64,000 bases of DNA from Sulfurimonas sp. (GCF_018698455.1 NZ_JABIOQ010000060.1:1-64000); one strand, 5' to 3'; positions 36,245 to 45,769 are shown, counted from the first letter of the stretch. The notes: a model not told the origin generated them from the letters alone. Numbers and translations: made by a program.

Positions 36245-36321
36245 TGGTGGGTCCTATGTGACTCGAACACATGACCACTCCGTTATGAGCGGAGGGCTCT
36301 AACCAACTGAGCTAAAGACCC
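36245..36321 (-). tRNA. tRNA with CAT anticodon (Met or Ile2)
   Basis: A 77-base cloverleaf on the minus strand with an encoded CCA. The acceptor arms GGGTCTT and AGGACCC pair with one G-U. The anticodon stem CTCCG/CGGAG encloses loop CTCATAA, anticodon CAT. The T-arm ATGTG-TTCGAGT-CACAT is perfect. CAT may be elongator Met or an Ile tRNA whose C34 is made lysidine; the G1-C72 pair excludes initiator tRNA. I cannot tell the two apart by eye. Confidence 0.92.
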
Positions 36322-36355
36322 ACTGTCTAAAAAAGCATATGCTTAATAGGTCGAA

Positions 36356-36385
36356 ATTATACAGAGCAGTAGCTTAGATACTGCT
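36356..36385 (-). promoter_or_regulatory. tRNA -10 box and hairpin after the globin gene
   Basis: ATTATA at 36356-36361 is TATAAT on the minus strand, about 35 bases before the tRNA. Just upstream AGCAGTA-gcttaga-TACTGCT (36365-36385) is a perfect 7-base hairpin, 10 bases past the globin stop. It may end globin transcription, though no T run follows it, so the tRNA would have its own promoter. Confidence 0.4.
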
Positions 36386-36394
36386 TACTATAAG

Positions 36395-36838
36395 CTAATT
36401 TGGTGTGTTTATCATCCAAATTGAAAATACATTTAAATATCCCCATAAAGAATTCAGAGATTTTTCTGTTACTCCATTCTCTTTTAGCTCTAAAATAAGT
36501 GGTTTATAAAGTCCTAACCAAGTTATTCTTGCAGCTGCATCTATACGAAAAGGTCCATGACGAGCAACCATTTGAGGTGCTCCACGATTTTTGTTGAAGT
36601 GTGCAGGTCCTCCACATATCTGTATAAAGAAGTCCGAAGAGTGTGTTTTTGCTTCTTCAAACACTGCATCATCCGCTGGAAATATGTCTCTAATATTACT
36701 CGTTTTAATTGAGTCATAATGCTTTGAAACAAGATCTCGTATACCTTGCTCCCCTACTTCTAGTAAAAACTCTGGTATTGGTTTTGTAACAGGAGGACGT
36801 TGTTGTCCAAATATTCCTAGTGATATTTCTAAATTCAT
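36395..36838 (-). CDS. Truncated hemoglobin-like globin
   Basis: A 147-residue bacterial globin. The helical layout fits a 2/2 truncated hemoglobin: IRDLVSKHYDSIKTS at the B helix, IRDIFP before the E helix, and the proximal His in MVARHGPFRIDAAARITWL, a strongly conserved F-G stretch. The N-terminal 25 residues are an extension. Campylobacter carries similar globins for NO or oxygen handling. It starts 11 bases after the RND gene and is probably the last gene of that operon. Confidence 0.85.
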   Translation of the reverse strand: MNLEISLGIFGQQRPPVTKPIPEFLLEVGEQGIRDLVSKHYDSIKTSNIRDIFPADDAVFEEAKTHSSDFFIQICGGPAHFNKNRGAPQMVARHGPFRIDAAARITWLGLYKPLILELKENGVTEKSLNSLWGYLNVFSIWMINTPN

Positions 36839-36849
36839 TTTATTTTTCC

Positions 36850-39800
36850 TTAATTTAATGTAACTGGTGGTTTTATTTTATACACTACCGAGTGCAGTAG
36901 TGGTACATAGAGTAGGTTTAGCACAGTTGCCCATGCTATACCAAAGCCTAACGAGACTGCCATTGGCTGAAGGATCATTGCTTGTCCTGAAGCAAAAAAT
37001 ATCAGTGTTAAGAGTCCCAGAACGGTTGTTAATGATGTCAAGAGTATAGGGCGAAGACGTGTCTTTGCTCTACTCATCAACTCCTCGGTGTTTGTTGCAT
37101 TTTTTATAAAGTCGACCATGATGATTCCATCATTTACAACAACTCCAGCAAGTCCTACAACTCCTATAAGACCTGGCATTGTAAGGTTTAAACCCATGAC
37201 CCAGTGTCCAAAGTAAACGCCAAGTAAAACAAGAGGTATAGTACTTATGACAATGAGAGGTTTTTTTATGGAGTCAAAAAGCCATACAAGGGTAATGAAA
37301 ATCAAAAATAGTGCCATAAGAGCTGACTGCATCATCTCTTTTTTATTTTTGTTATTCTCTTTTTCTTCACCTTTTATCTCTAGTGTTAAACCCTTTTCTC
37401 TTACTTTATCAAAGGCAGGTTTCATTTTCTTCATGATTTCAGAAGATGTAGTCATTCCTTTTTCTATGGAGGCATAAAGACTGCGCATACGTATTCCATC
37501 TTCTTTTTTGAGTGTTACAAAACTTTGTACATAGATAAACTCACAAATATCTTTAAGGGCTACATACTCGTTTTTAAAAGGCACCTTTAACTCTATTTTA
37601 TTTATAGAACTTACATCTTTGTTAATAGCACTTTCGAGTTTTATGCGAATGAGCCCATTTTGGTTAAAGAGTTTTCCATACTCACCTTTAAGATAGTATG
37701 CTCTGAGTTCTCCTGAAACTATCTCTTCGTTAAAACCTAACTCTTGTCCATATCTATTCACTCTAAGTTTCAATTCTTTTTCACCAAGGTCCGCATCATC
37801 AGAGATACTATAAACACCATCTATCTTTGCAAACTCTTCTTCTAAGTATTTTAAATCTTTCACGACATCTTTGTTTTCTTTAGAACTTAATGATATTTTT
37901 ATGTCATGAGCAACGACACCAGCACCAGGTACTTTTACAACCAACTCTTCAAAAACAGCATTATTATTTTTATCTTTTAAATCGTACATATCTTTAATAA
38001 GTGCTTTAACTTCTTTAGCAATTGCTCTTGCTTCAAGTTTTCGTACCTTTACTGAAGCATCATACTCTATGGAAAGTATAGGGCTTATATACTTCTCAAA
38101 AAAGTTTATGGGAGCTCTCTCTTTGAGGTCTATAAAGATGTGAAACATATTTTCACCAACCTCAGCTCTGTTTTTAGAATCCATCTTAAAACCGACTACC
38201 GAAGTGATAGATGAAACATCACGTTTATTTAGATTTCCAACCAATATATCCTCTAGTTTAGTCACTACTTTTTCTGTCTCTTTTAGTTCATTGTTAATAT
38301 TTACTTTTCCATAAACATAAACCTGAGTAGTATCAAAGTCTGGAAAGAGCTGAAATTTAGATTGTTTTATCATAAATACCGTTGAAAAGAGAATAGTGGT
38401 TACCATCAGAAATAAGGAAAGATATCGTCTTCTAAACAAAAAGTGCAAAAGCCTACTATAAAGTTCATACATTCTTGTCCAAAACTTCTTTGTAAAACTC
38501 TCTTTTTTTGCAACTCTGAGAAACTGATGAGCGTGCAGTGGTAAGAAGTAAAAAGCTTCAAACAATGAAGAAAGCAGAAGTACCGTTATCATAATAGGAA
38601 TGATTTTAATAAACATTCCCATAGAACCTGTCATCATCAGCATCGGTAAAAAAGCGAACACAGTAGTAAGCGTTGCAGTAAGTACTGCTGGAAACATCTC
38701 TGATGCTCCTACTATAACAGCTTCTTTTCTTTCCATACCCGCTTCTAAATGCCTATAGATATTCTCAGCTACAATAATAGCCTCATCAACGAGCATTCCA
38801 AGTGCTATAAGTGCCCCTAAAAGAGAAAGCATATTTATACTGTCACCCATAATTTCAGTGGCGATTAGTCCTATCATAAAACTTACAGGTATTCCCAAAG
38901 CAACTACAAACGCGATACCACGGTTGATAAAGATTAGCATAGCTATAAAAACTAGCATAAGCCCAAAAGCGATGTTAGAGAAGACAGTATTTAAACGGTT
39001 TTTTATCCAGATAGAGGTATCAGTATATATGCTGTACTCTAACTCACTATGCTGCAGTTTTTTCTCTTTAAGAAGTTTTCTTATATCCTTTACAAGAGCT
39101 ATCGCATTTCCATTTTTACTCTTAGTAACATTTATAGATATGTTTCTCTTACCGTTATAGTGAGAAAGTTCTATCTCGTCACTTAAGGTAAACGCGACAT
39201 CCGCTACATCTCCGATTCGTACCTTAACATTGCCTACTCTTATGATGGTGTTTACAATATCTTCTTTATTCTTTTCACCATTATATGTTGAAATATAAAG
39301 ATGATGTGCTTTTTGTTTGATAGTACCTATTGGAAAGATTGAACTGATATTTTTAATGGAAGATATAACTAAAGATGGTTCTAGCCCATAAGCCTTTATC
39401 TTGTCGTTATTTAGCTTTATGTCTAACTCTTCATCCGAGTTTCCACGTATGACTATTTCGCTTAGGTCTTTAAACTGGCTTAACTCACTTTTAAGTTCAT
39501 CAGCATGTTGGAGTAGAACATTTCTATCAACATCTCCAGAAAGGGCTATAAGAACAAGAGGAAAAGCATGTGTACTTATCTTTGCTATAGGTTCAGCCAT
39601 GTCAGAGGGTAAGTCTTTTTGTATACTACTGACGATGTCTTTTATGTCATTTAAAACACTAATGTTATCAGACCCTGACTTTATGTCCGAACGAATACTA
39701 AAAGAGCCATTTTTTATACTAGTCTTTATCTCCTCAAGCTCATCAATATTCTGTAAATCGTCTTCTATACTCTGAACGACCATCTTATCGAGAACATCAG

Positions 39801-39972
39801 CAGAAGTTCCAGCATAACCGCCTCGAATAGAAATCTTATCCATCTGAGTAGGTGGAAATATCTCTTTTGAAATGTTAAGATAAGCAAATACAGAAAGCAT
39901 AAATATAAAGATTAAAAGTATATGGTTTAAAAGTGGCTTTTCTATTGAAAATTCTATAAATTTACGAATCAT
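36850..39972 (-). CDS. RND-family efflux transporter permease
   Basis: A 1040-residue inner-membrane pump of the RND family, full length, with twelve membrane segments and two large periplasmic loops. It starts MIRKFIEFSIEKPLLNHIL. Helix 4 carries GALIALGMLVDEAIIVAENIYR with Asp and Glu, as in proton-driven RND pumps, and the repeat copy reads GVVGLAGVVVNDGIIMVDFI. No membrane-fusion protein or TolC gene is adjacent, so partners must be elsewhere. The substrate is unknown. AGGA lies 6 bases before ATG. It sits between ftsL and globin, 8 bases after ftsL, an odd place for a pump. Confidence 0.9.
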   Translation of the reverse strand: MIRKFIEFSIEKPLLNHILLIFIFMLSVFAYLNISKEIFPPTQMDKISIRGGYAGTSADVLDKMVVQSIEDDLQNIDELEEIKTSIKNGSFSIRSDIKSGSDNISVLNDIKDIVSSIQKDLPSDMAEPIAKISTHAFPLVLIALSGDVDRNVLLQHADELKSELSQFKDLSEIVIRGNSDEELDIKLNNDKIKAYGLEPSLVISSIKNISSIFPIGTIKQKAHHLYISTYNGEKNKEDIVNTIIRVGNVKVRIGDVADVAFTLSDEIELSHYNGKRNISINVTKSKNGNAIALVKDIRKLLKEKKLQHSELEYSIYTDTSIWIKNRLNTVFSNIAFGLMLVFIAMLIFINRGIAFVVALGIPVSFMIGLIATEIMGDSINMLSLLGALIALGMLVDEAIIVAENIYRHLEAGMERKEAVIVGASEMFPAVLTATLTTVFAFLPMLMMTGSMGMFIKIIPIMITVLLLSSLFEAFYFLPLHAHQFLRVAKKESFTKKFWTRMYELYSRLLHFLFRRRYLSLFLMVTTILFSTVFMIKQSKFQLFPDFDTTQVYVYGKVNINNELKETEKVVTKLEDILVGNLNKRDVSSITSVVGFKMDSKNRAEVGENMFHIFIDLKERAPINFFEKYISPILSIEYDASVKVRKLEARAIAKEVKALIKDMYDLKDKNNNAVFEELVVKVPGAGVVAHDIKISLSSKENKDVVKDLKYLEEEFAKIDGVYSISDDADLGEKELKLRVNRYGQELGFNEEIVSGELRAYYLKGEYGKLFNQNGLIRIKLESAINKDVSSINKIELKVPFKNEYVALKDICEFIYVQSFVTLKKEDGIRMRSLYASIEKGMTTSSEIMKKMKPAFDKVREKGLTLEIKGEEKENNKNKKEMMQSALMALFLIFITLVWLFDSIKKPLIVISTIPLVLLGVYFGHWVMGLNLTMPGLIGVVGLAGVVVNDGIIMVDFIKNATNTEELMSRAKTRLRPILLTSLTTVLGLLTLIFFASGQAMILQPMAVSLGFGIAWATVLNLLYVPLLHSVVYKIKPPVTLN

Positions 39973-39980
39973 TCTCTATC

Positions 39981-40259
39981 CTAAAAAAGTGTATCTAAAA
40001 TTTGATTTTTAAATCGGATAGCTTCAACCGAGGCAGTTATAATTTTGTTTTCTTCTTTAAGTGTTTCATACTCGCGTTTAAGCTTTGAAATATCCCTACT
40101 CTGGAAGTAAATCTGTTGGGTTATATACACTTTTGGAAACGAAAACATAGTAATAAAAGATAAGATAAGAAAAATATATAAAAAGTAGTTAAAATTTAAT
40201 TTTCTTTTTGTGATAAAAATAGTATCTAATTCATCTAATAGTTCACTCTTATCACTCAT
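39981..40259 (-). CDS. ftsL: FtsL-like cell-division protein
   Basis: A 92-residue bitopic protein with a short cytoplasmic tail, one membrane segment (FNYFLYIFLILSFITMF, about 23-40) and a periplasmic coiled coil (SRDISKLKREYETLKEENKII). This is the build of FtsL, and it starts within the last 4 bases of rsmH, the usual rsmH-ftsL order. FtsL joins FtsB and FtsQ at the septum. The sequence is too divergent for identity by eye, so the call rests on build and position. Confidence 0.75.
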   Translation of the reverse strand: MSDKSELLDELDTIFITKRKLNFNYFLYIFLILSFITMFSFPKVYITQQIYFQSRDISKLKREYETLKEENKIITASVEAIRFKNQILDTLF

Positions 40260-41182
40260 CTAATATTCATCCCGAAGAGTCTCATTTTTGCACTTCTGCT
40301 TCGTCCATTTTCTTTGAGTTCATCATCTTGTGCCATAAGTGGTTTTTTCGTGAGTGTTTTTCCCATTTTATGGTTATTACCACATTCACATCTAAAGGCT
40401 TCAGCAGGACAGATACAAGACTTAGTCCAAGAAGAAAATGCTTGTTTTACTATACGGTCCTCAAGAGAATGAAAAGAGATGATAGCAATTTTTGCTCTGT
40501 TTAACCTTGCTTCTTTAATGCTTGATAAAAGAGACTTTAATTCACCTAACTCATCATTAACTTCTATACGAATTGCTTGCATAAGAAGTGTCGCAGGATG
40601 GATTTTTTTACCGTGAGGCATATCTGGTTTTAGTGTGTCACTTAGCTCTCTTGCTGAAGAGAAAGGTCTATGTTTAGTAATGGTTTGTGCTATTTTTTTA
40701 TAGTTTCTTAGTTCTCCATACTCTAAAAGTATGTTTTCTAGTTCCTTTGTTGAGTATTCATTGACAACCTCAGATGCAGATAAGGGAGCATCTTTGTCCA
40801 TTCTCATATCAAGTGTTTCACTTTCATAAGAAAACCCTCTTTCTTTATGGTCAAGCTGTAGAGAAGAAACACCGATGTCAGCTAAAACACCTTTAATATC
40901 TTCGTTATTTACTTCACTCAAAATCTCTTTTATAACATTTGAGAAACGACCTTTTCGTATCTCTACTCTGTCACCATACTTCGCTAAGCGCTCAGTAGAA
41001 AAGTCTATAGCTGTTTGATCTTGGTCAATTGCTATGAGGGAGATGTTTGGATTGGCATCTAATATCATTGACGAATGCCCTCCATAACCCATAGTACAAT
41101 CTATAATAATCCCATTTTCAATATCACTAAAAGCTTCGATGACTTCATGGTATAAAACTGGAATATGGGGAATATTTTGCAC
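40256..41182 (-). CDS. rsmH: 16S rRNA m4C1402 methyltransferase
   Basis: A 308-residue SAM-dependent methyltransferase (formerly MraW) that methylates N4 of C1402 in 16S rRNA. It starts IPHIPVLYHEVIEAF, with SAM loop DCTMGYGGHSSMIL, then VLADIGVSSLQLD, ERGFSYESETLDMRMD and the late FHSLEDRIVKQAF. Length is standard. First gene of an rsmH-ftsL-RND-globin operon. Confidence 0.96.
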   Translation of the reverse strand: MQNIPHIPVLYHEVIEAFSDIENGIIIDCTMGYGGHSSMILDANPNISLIAIDQDQTAIDFSTERLAKYGDRVEIRKGRFSNVIKEILSEVNNEDIKGVLADIGVSSLQLDHKERGFSYESETLDMRMDKDAPLSASEVVNEYSTKELENILLEYGELRNYKKIAQTITKHRPFSSARELSDTLKPDMPHGKKIHPATLLMQAIRIEVNDELGELKSLLSSIKEARLNRAKIAIISFHSLEDRIVKQAFSSWTKSCICPAEAFRCECGNNHKMGKTLTKKPLMAQDDELKENGRSRSAKMRLFGMNIR

Positions 41183-41306
41183 AAAAAACCTTACTGAGAG
41201 AGTTATATCTACAATTATACATCATTTTTATGCAAAAATACTAATAAAAAATAATTTACATTTAAATCTTAATATTGTATTATAAAGAAAAAGAGGTGCT
41301 GTCTTT

Positions 41307-42383
41307 ATGTTATTAGAATTTCAGAATGAGATTATTATTATTACTATTATTGTTGCTATTTGTTTAGTTGTAGTTTTTCTTGCACTTAAAAAAGATACAA
41401 GAACTCAGTTAGATACTAATAGTGTTAAGGAAGAAGCTATTACATCACAAAGCATTAAAACAGAAGTTCAAATTGCCCCTCAGATAGATCTTAGTGGAAG
41501 TGAAGAGGGAGATTTCGGTCCATCTCTAAAAACTACTGTTGAAGAACCGGAAGAGCAAAGAAGAAAAAGTGATAAAACGATTACAAAAAGAGATGTTCCA
41601 AAACATGATAAAATAACCAAACAAAAATTTACAGAATTTTCAGGACAAAGAATTTTAATTGCAGAAGACAATCTGATAAACCAAAAAGTTTTGGCAGGAC
41701 TTTTAGCGGGAAGTGGCATAGAACTTGTCATTGTAGATGATGGACAAGAAGCATTAGAAATACTTAAGCAAGATAGTGACTTTTTACTTATTCTTATGGA
41801 TGCGCATATGCCTATAATGGATGGTTTTGAGGCGACTAGAATCATTAGAAGTATCCCTAAATATGATCATATTTTAGTAGTAGCTCTTAGTGGTGATACA
41901 GCAAGTGATGACATTGCAAAAATGAAAAGGGCGGGTATGGCTGAACAGCTAGAAAAACCTTTAAGAATGGAATCTCTTTATGACATCTTCTATGCTTATA
42001 CTAGAAACAAAGCTACAGAAGATGATTCTGATTTTTTACAGGTTGTGATGACTAAAGATTTAAATGGTGAACAAGGGCTCCAAACTTGTGGTGGTGATGA
42101 AGAGTTTTATCGTGATATTTTAAATGAGTTTATACAAACTTATGAAAATTCGACAGATACACTTGGTGATTTACTACATTTTGGAAAACTAAAAGAAGCG
42201 GACGAGTACCTTCTTGATATCATAGGTATAACAGCAAATATTGGGGCAAATCCACTTAATGCAATAGCCTCAGATATAAAAGTGGCTCTAAGCGATACAC
42301 AAGAAAGAAGCTATCTTTCACTGACTAGCCAATACAAATTTCATGTTGAAGCTCTTATACAAGACATCAAAGAATACCAATAG
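41307..42383 (+). CDS. Membrane-anchored receiver with degenerate Hpt-like domain
   Basis: A 358-residue protein. One membrane segment (about 8-27) is followed by an acidic/basic linker, then a receiver domain (about 113-235) with AEDN, phospho-acceptor D165 in LILMDAHMPIMD and a late EKPL Lys. The C-terminal 95 residues fold like an Hpt (GGDEEFYRDILNEFIQTYENS), but the expected His-x-x-Lys-Gly stretch reads LLDIIGITANIGA, so the phosphotransfer His is missing. A receiver tethered to the membrane with a dead Hpt is unusual; it may be a scaffold or phosphate sink. AGAGG lies 10 bases before ATG. The broken cobA follows directly. Confidence 0.78.
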   Translation: MLLEFQNEIIIITIIVAICLVVVFLALKKDTRTQLDTNSVKEEAITSQSIKTEVQIAPQIDLSGSEEGDFGPSLKTTVEEPEEQRRKSDKTITKRDVPKHDKITKQKFTEFSGQRILIAEDNLINQKVLAGLLAGSGIELVIVDDGQEALEILKQDSDFLLILMDAHMPIMDGFEATRIIRSIPKYDHILVVALSGDTASDDIAKMKRAGMAEQLEKPLRMESLYDIFYAYTRNKATEDDSDFLQVVMTKDLNGEQGLQTCGGDEEFYRDILNEFIQTYENSTDTLGDLLHFGKLKEADEYLLDIIGITANIGANPLNAIASDIKVALSDTQERSYLSLTSQYKFHVEALIQDIKEYQ

Positions 42384-43103
42384 ATGTCCAAGGTCTACTT
42401 AGGAACTGGTCCTGGAGATATAGACCTGCTTACAACTAAAGCTCTTAAAGTTATACAAAAAGCGGATGTTATCATCTACGATAAATTAGCAAATCCAAAA
42501 ATTCTCAAAGAAGCTCAAGATGGATGCAAGTTCATCTATGTTGGGAAAGAAAATAAACATCATATAATGCCCCAAGATGAAATAAACGCCATCATCTACG
42601 AGAGCTCTCTTATTCATAAGTGTGTAGTAAGGCTCAAAGGTGGCGATCCATTTGTTTTTGGGAGAGGTTCAGAAGAACCTCTTTATCTACAACAAAGAGA
42701 TGTAAGTTTTGATATTATTCCTGGTATCACTTCTGCAATAAGTGTCCCCGCCTATGCTGGAATCCCTGAAACACACCGTGCTATCTCTGCTAGTTTTAAG
42801 TTATAACAGGTCATGAGTCACAAAAAGAAAATTCTCAAATAGAATGAAGAAACTTTAAAACTGATGAAACTCTTATTTTTTTAATGGGACTTCATAACTT
42901 TCAAAAAATTTCTATAAAACTTATGGAGATTGGAAAACCACCTGAGTATCCTTGTGCTGCAATATCAAAAGGAACGACCCAGGAACAAGTTGTAGTGTGA
43001 GAACAGAGTACACAAAGCACAAGGCATAGCAACACCCGCAATAACTGTTGTTGGAAGAGTTGTAGAGTTACGAGAAAAACTTAAATGGTTTGAGGAAAAA
43101 TAA
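42384..43103 (+). pseudogene. cobA: Uroporphyrinogen-III C-methyltransferase, broken
   Basis: The N-terminal 137 codons are a normal SUMT: VYLGTGPGDIDLLT, the SAM loop RLKGGDPFVFGRGSEE and IIPGITSAISVPAYAGIP. The frame then slips near 42798, and the protein continues one frame over as VITGHES, with an in-frame TGA at 42845. It continues as TDETLIFLMGLHNFQKIS and AAISKGTTQEQVVV, then near 42996 returns to the original frame as GIATPAITVVGRVVELREKL and ends at 43101-43103. The total is 239 codons, full SUMT length. The enzyme would make precorrin-2 for siroheme. Two compensating shifts plus a stop indicate a real pseudogene, though an error-prone assembly is possible. Confidence 0.85.
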
Positions 43104-43940
43104 ATGAATTTTAACAAATTTATAAAAGCGGTAGGAACAGGCCCTAGAGGTAACCGAGATTTGAGTTTTACTGAGAGTGAAGAGATGATGACTCAAATAC
43201 TCAAAGAAGAAGTGCATCCAGAGTTAATCTCTGCGTTTTTACTTGGTTGGAGAATGAAACCTGAGACTATAGAAGAGTTTCAAGGAGCACTCAGTGCACT
43301 TGATTCATTTTGCTTACACAGTGAAGTCAAAAACTCTATTGAACTTGGATATCCATTTGATGGCAAAGCTAAAAATCCATACCTTCTTCCACTTATAGGA
43401 AAAATTCTTACTGAGACCGACTTACAATTAGTCGTACTTGGAGATAAGCTTCAACCTGCAAAGTATGGTGTCACAACTAAGGAGCTATGCACAACTACTA
43501 AACTCACTTCAAACATACACTTTTTTGATAGAAACATGTACTCCCCCTCTCTGCATAAACTTACGGATTTGCGTATCCGTTTAGCTCTAAGAAGTGGGAT
43601 AAACACCATAGAAAAACTTCCAAATATAAGTAAAAGTGAATTTGCGATAACTGGAGTTCATCACAAACCTTATGTTGCAAAATACAATGCTATTTTTTCT
43701 TCAAGATATAAACGATTTGCTTTGATTCAAGGGAATGAAGGGACACCGGAACTCTTTAAAAAAGGTACCTTATGGATCAGCGAGGAGGGAGAAACTACAG
43801 AGTACGATGTTGACCCTGCTGATTATGGAATTATTTCTCAAGAGGATCTGTCAGGATTAGCAAAACTAAATGCAGCGATATTTCTTTTTGTATGTAAAAA
43901 GTTTATCACAATTGAAGAAGCCTTTAAAAGTCTCTCTTAA
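43104..43940 (+). CDS. TrpD2/YbiB-like phosphoribosyltransferase-fold protein
   Basis: A 278-residue protein related to anthranilate phosphoribosyltransferase. The N-terminal helical domain (FIKAVGTGPRGNRDLSFTESEEMMTQIL, then PELISAFLLGWRMKPET) is clear. The catalytic part is degenerate: the usual glycine-rich phosphoribosyl loop is not visible. YbiB/TrpD2 relatives bind nucleic acid rather than make tryptophan. Its ATG follows the last codon of the broken cobA directly, and its stop overlaps the convergent sirC by 4 bases. Confidence 0.72.
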   Translation: MNFNKFIKAVGTGPRGNRDLSFTESEEMMTQILKEEVHPELISAFLLGWRMKPETIEEFQGALSALDSFCLHSEVKNSIELGYPFDGKAKNPYLLPLIGKILTETDLQLVVLGDKLQPAKYGVTTKELCTTTKLTSNIHFFDRNMYSPSLHKLTDLRIRLALRSGINTIEKLPNISKSEFAITGVHHKPYVAKYNAIFSSRYKRFALIQGNEGTPELFKKGTLWISEEGETTEYDVDPADYGIISQEDLSGLAKLNAAIFLFVCKKFITIEEAFKSLS

Positions 43941-44503
43941 CTTTTAATCTTATTCATGTAATTTTTCACTTTCTCATCGAGAAATGCCATTCGTTCTTTT
44001 CCCTTAGGAAGTATTTTACGAAGGTCTCTCATCTCACCTAAAAAATTACTAATATTAGAGGGAATAAGTTCTCGCAAGTATGCTTTAAAGTACTTTGCAA
44101 ATGCAGGAGAAGAACCTGAAGTAGAAATAGCAAGGGTCAAATCACCCTCTTTAATGTATGAGGGAAATATAAAGTCACAGTAATCAACAGAATCTACAGC
44201 ATTGCACAAACACTTTAGATTTTGAGACTCATCATAAATAATTTTCTGAAGAGGTATATCGTCTACTGCTACAATTACCATAGCATACTCTTTTATATCA
44301 CCTTTTACATAAGGACGTTGTTCGTGCATTAGTCCATGTAACTTTATAGACTCTTTCATTTCATCACAAAATTCTAAAGATATAATTTCTATGTCCCTGC
44401 TAAAATCTAGTAAACGCGATAACTTCTCACAGGCGATAACTCCACCACCTACGAGTAAAATTCTCTTGTTATTTAGTTCTATAAATGCAGGGAAGTAACT
44501 CAC
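43937..44503 (-). CDS. Precorrin-2 dehydrogenase/sirohydrochlorin ferrochelatase-like
   Basis: A 188-residue protein of the CysG N-terminal/Met8p/SirC type. It starts YFPAFIELNNKRILLVGGG with the NAD loop VGGGVIACEK, and has LCNAVDSVDYCDFIFPSY and DLTLAISTSGSSPAFAKYF, the family signature. It oxidises precorrin-2 to sirohydrochlorin, possibly also inserting iron. The start is GTG, sharing one base with the proA stop (TAGTG), so it is coupled to proA. The upstream methyltransferase is broken in this window, which would leave it without substrate unless another copy exists. Confidence 0.9.
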   Translation of the reverse strand: MSYFPAFIELNNKRILLVGGGVIACEKLSRLLDFSRDIEIISLEFCDEMKESIKLHGLMHEQRPYVKGDIKEYAMVIVAVDDIPLQKIIYDESQNLKCLCNAVDSVDYCDFIFPSYIKEGDLTLAISTSGSSPAFAKYFKAYLRELIPSNISNFLGEMRDLRKILPKGKERMAFLDEKVKNYMNKIKS

Positions 44504-45738
44504 TAAGGTCGGACCTGTCCACTTCCATAAACTTTATACTTATAAGTAGTCAAACCTTCTATACCCATAGGTCCACGAGCATGAAGTTTGTTAGTACTTA
44601 TGCCAACTTCAGCACCAAAACCAAAAGATCCACCATCTGTAAAACGTGTACTCGCGTTTACATAAACAGCGGCCGCGTCAATAGCATTTAAAAAACTCTC
44701 TGCTGATTTAATATTCTCAGTAATAATAGCTTCAGAGTGACCTGAACCATACTCAACTATATGCTCGATTGCTCCAGCAACACCATCAACAACTTTTATG
44801 TTTAAAATATTAGCTAGGTATTCAGTGTTATAGTCATCCTCAGTCGCGTTTGCAACATCTATGATGGCCTGAGTGTTAGCACAGCCTTTTAACTCTGTGT
44901 CTGCCTTATCAAATGCCACTTTCAATAATGGCAGAGTTTCTTTAGCGATAGCAGTATCAACCAAAAGTGTCTCCATTGCATTACAAACGCCAGGACGCTG
45001 TACTTTTGCATTGATGGCTATAGCAATTGCATCGTCCATCTTAGCACCTTTGTCTATGTAAGTATGACACTGCCCTTTATCGTGCTTTACAACACTCACA
45101 GTTGCGTTCTGACTTACATGTTTGATAAGCCCTGCTCCACCACGAGGAATAATGAGGTCAACATACTTATCCATTTTAATAAGTTTATCAACACCCGCTC
45201 TAGATGAATCAGGAATCAGTGAAATAAGTGCTGTTGGTAATTCATTTTTTGCGAGTACCGCTTGGAGAACTTTCGCTATGGCACGGTTGGAATTTTCTGC
45301 TTCTTTTCCACCTTTAAGCACACATACATTTGAGCTTTTAAAACATAAAGCCGCTGTATCACTCGTTACATTTGGACGAGACTCATAAATAATTCCAATG
45401 ACGCCAATGGGAATACTTACTTTTTCTATCTTTAGTCCATCTTCAGTAACCCAACCATCTAAAACACGACCAACTGCTTCTTTAAGTGCTGCTATCTCTT
45501 CAATAGCAACTGCCATCGCGTTTATACGACTCTCATCAAGATAAAGCCTATCCATAAGTGCTGATGTAAGACTATTTTTCTCGCCGTCAGACATATCAAT
45601 AGCGTTTGCTTCCATTAAATCCATAGTATTCGCACGAAGTGCTTCTGCCATTTCTCTAAGTATTCTGTTTTTTTTACGACCACTTAAGGTGTTTAAAACA
45701 CGACTTACCGATTTTGCTTCTTGTAAAAATTTTTCCAT
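44503..45738 (-). CDS. proA: Gamma-glutamyl phosphate reductase
   Basis: A 411-residue aldehyde-dehydrogenase-fold enzyme that reduces gamma-glutamyl phosphate to glutamate semialdehyde in proline synthesis. It shows the cofactor region PIGVIGIIYESRPNVT, DLIIPRGGAGLI, the catalytic Cys in RPGVCNAMETLL and the closing TDGGSFGFGAEVGIS, then GPMGIEGLTTYKY. Length is normal. It is divergent from proC, with a shared promoter region of about 55 bases, and coupled to sirC downstream. Confidence 0.97.
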   Translation of the reverse strand: MEKFLQEAKSVSRVLNTLSGRKKNRILREMAEALRANTMDLMEANAIDMSDGEKNSLTSALMDRLYLDESRINAMAVAIEEIAALKEAVGRVLDGWVTEDGLKIEKVSIPIGVIGIIYESRPNVTSDTAALCFKSSNVCVLKGGKEAENSNRAIAKVLQAVLAKNELPTALISLIPDSSRAGVDKLIKMDKYVDLIIPRGGAGLIKHVSQNATVSVVKHDKGQCHTYIDKGAKMDDAIAIAINAKVQRPGVCNAMETLLVDTAIAKETLPLLKVAFDKADTELKGCANTQAIIDVANATEDDYNTEYLANILNIKVVDGVAGAIEHIVEYGSGHSEAIITENIKSAESFLNAIDAAAVYVNASTRFTDGGSFGFGAEVGISTNKLHARGPMGIEGLTTYKYKVYGSGQVRP

Positions 45739-45760
45739 AGTTTTGCCTCACCTTTATTAA

Positions 45761-45769
45761 TGCTATAAT
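45761..45769 (+). promoter_or_regulatory. Extended -10 promoter of proC
   Basis: TGCTATAAT is a perfect extended -10 element (TGn plus TATAAT, 45761-45769) about 27 bases before the proC ATG. No good -35 box is at 17 bases, as expected for extended -10 promoters. AAGG just before ATG is the ribosome site. Confidence 0.55.
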
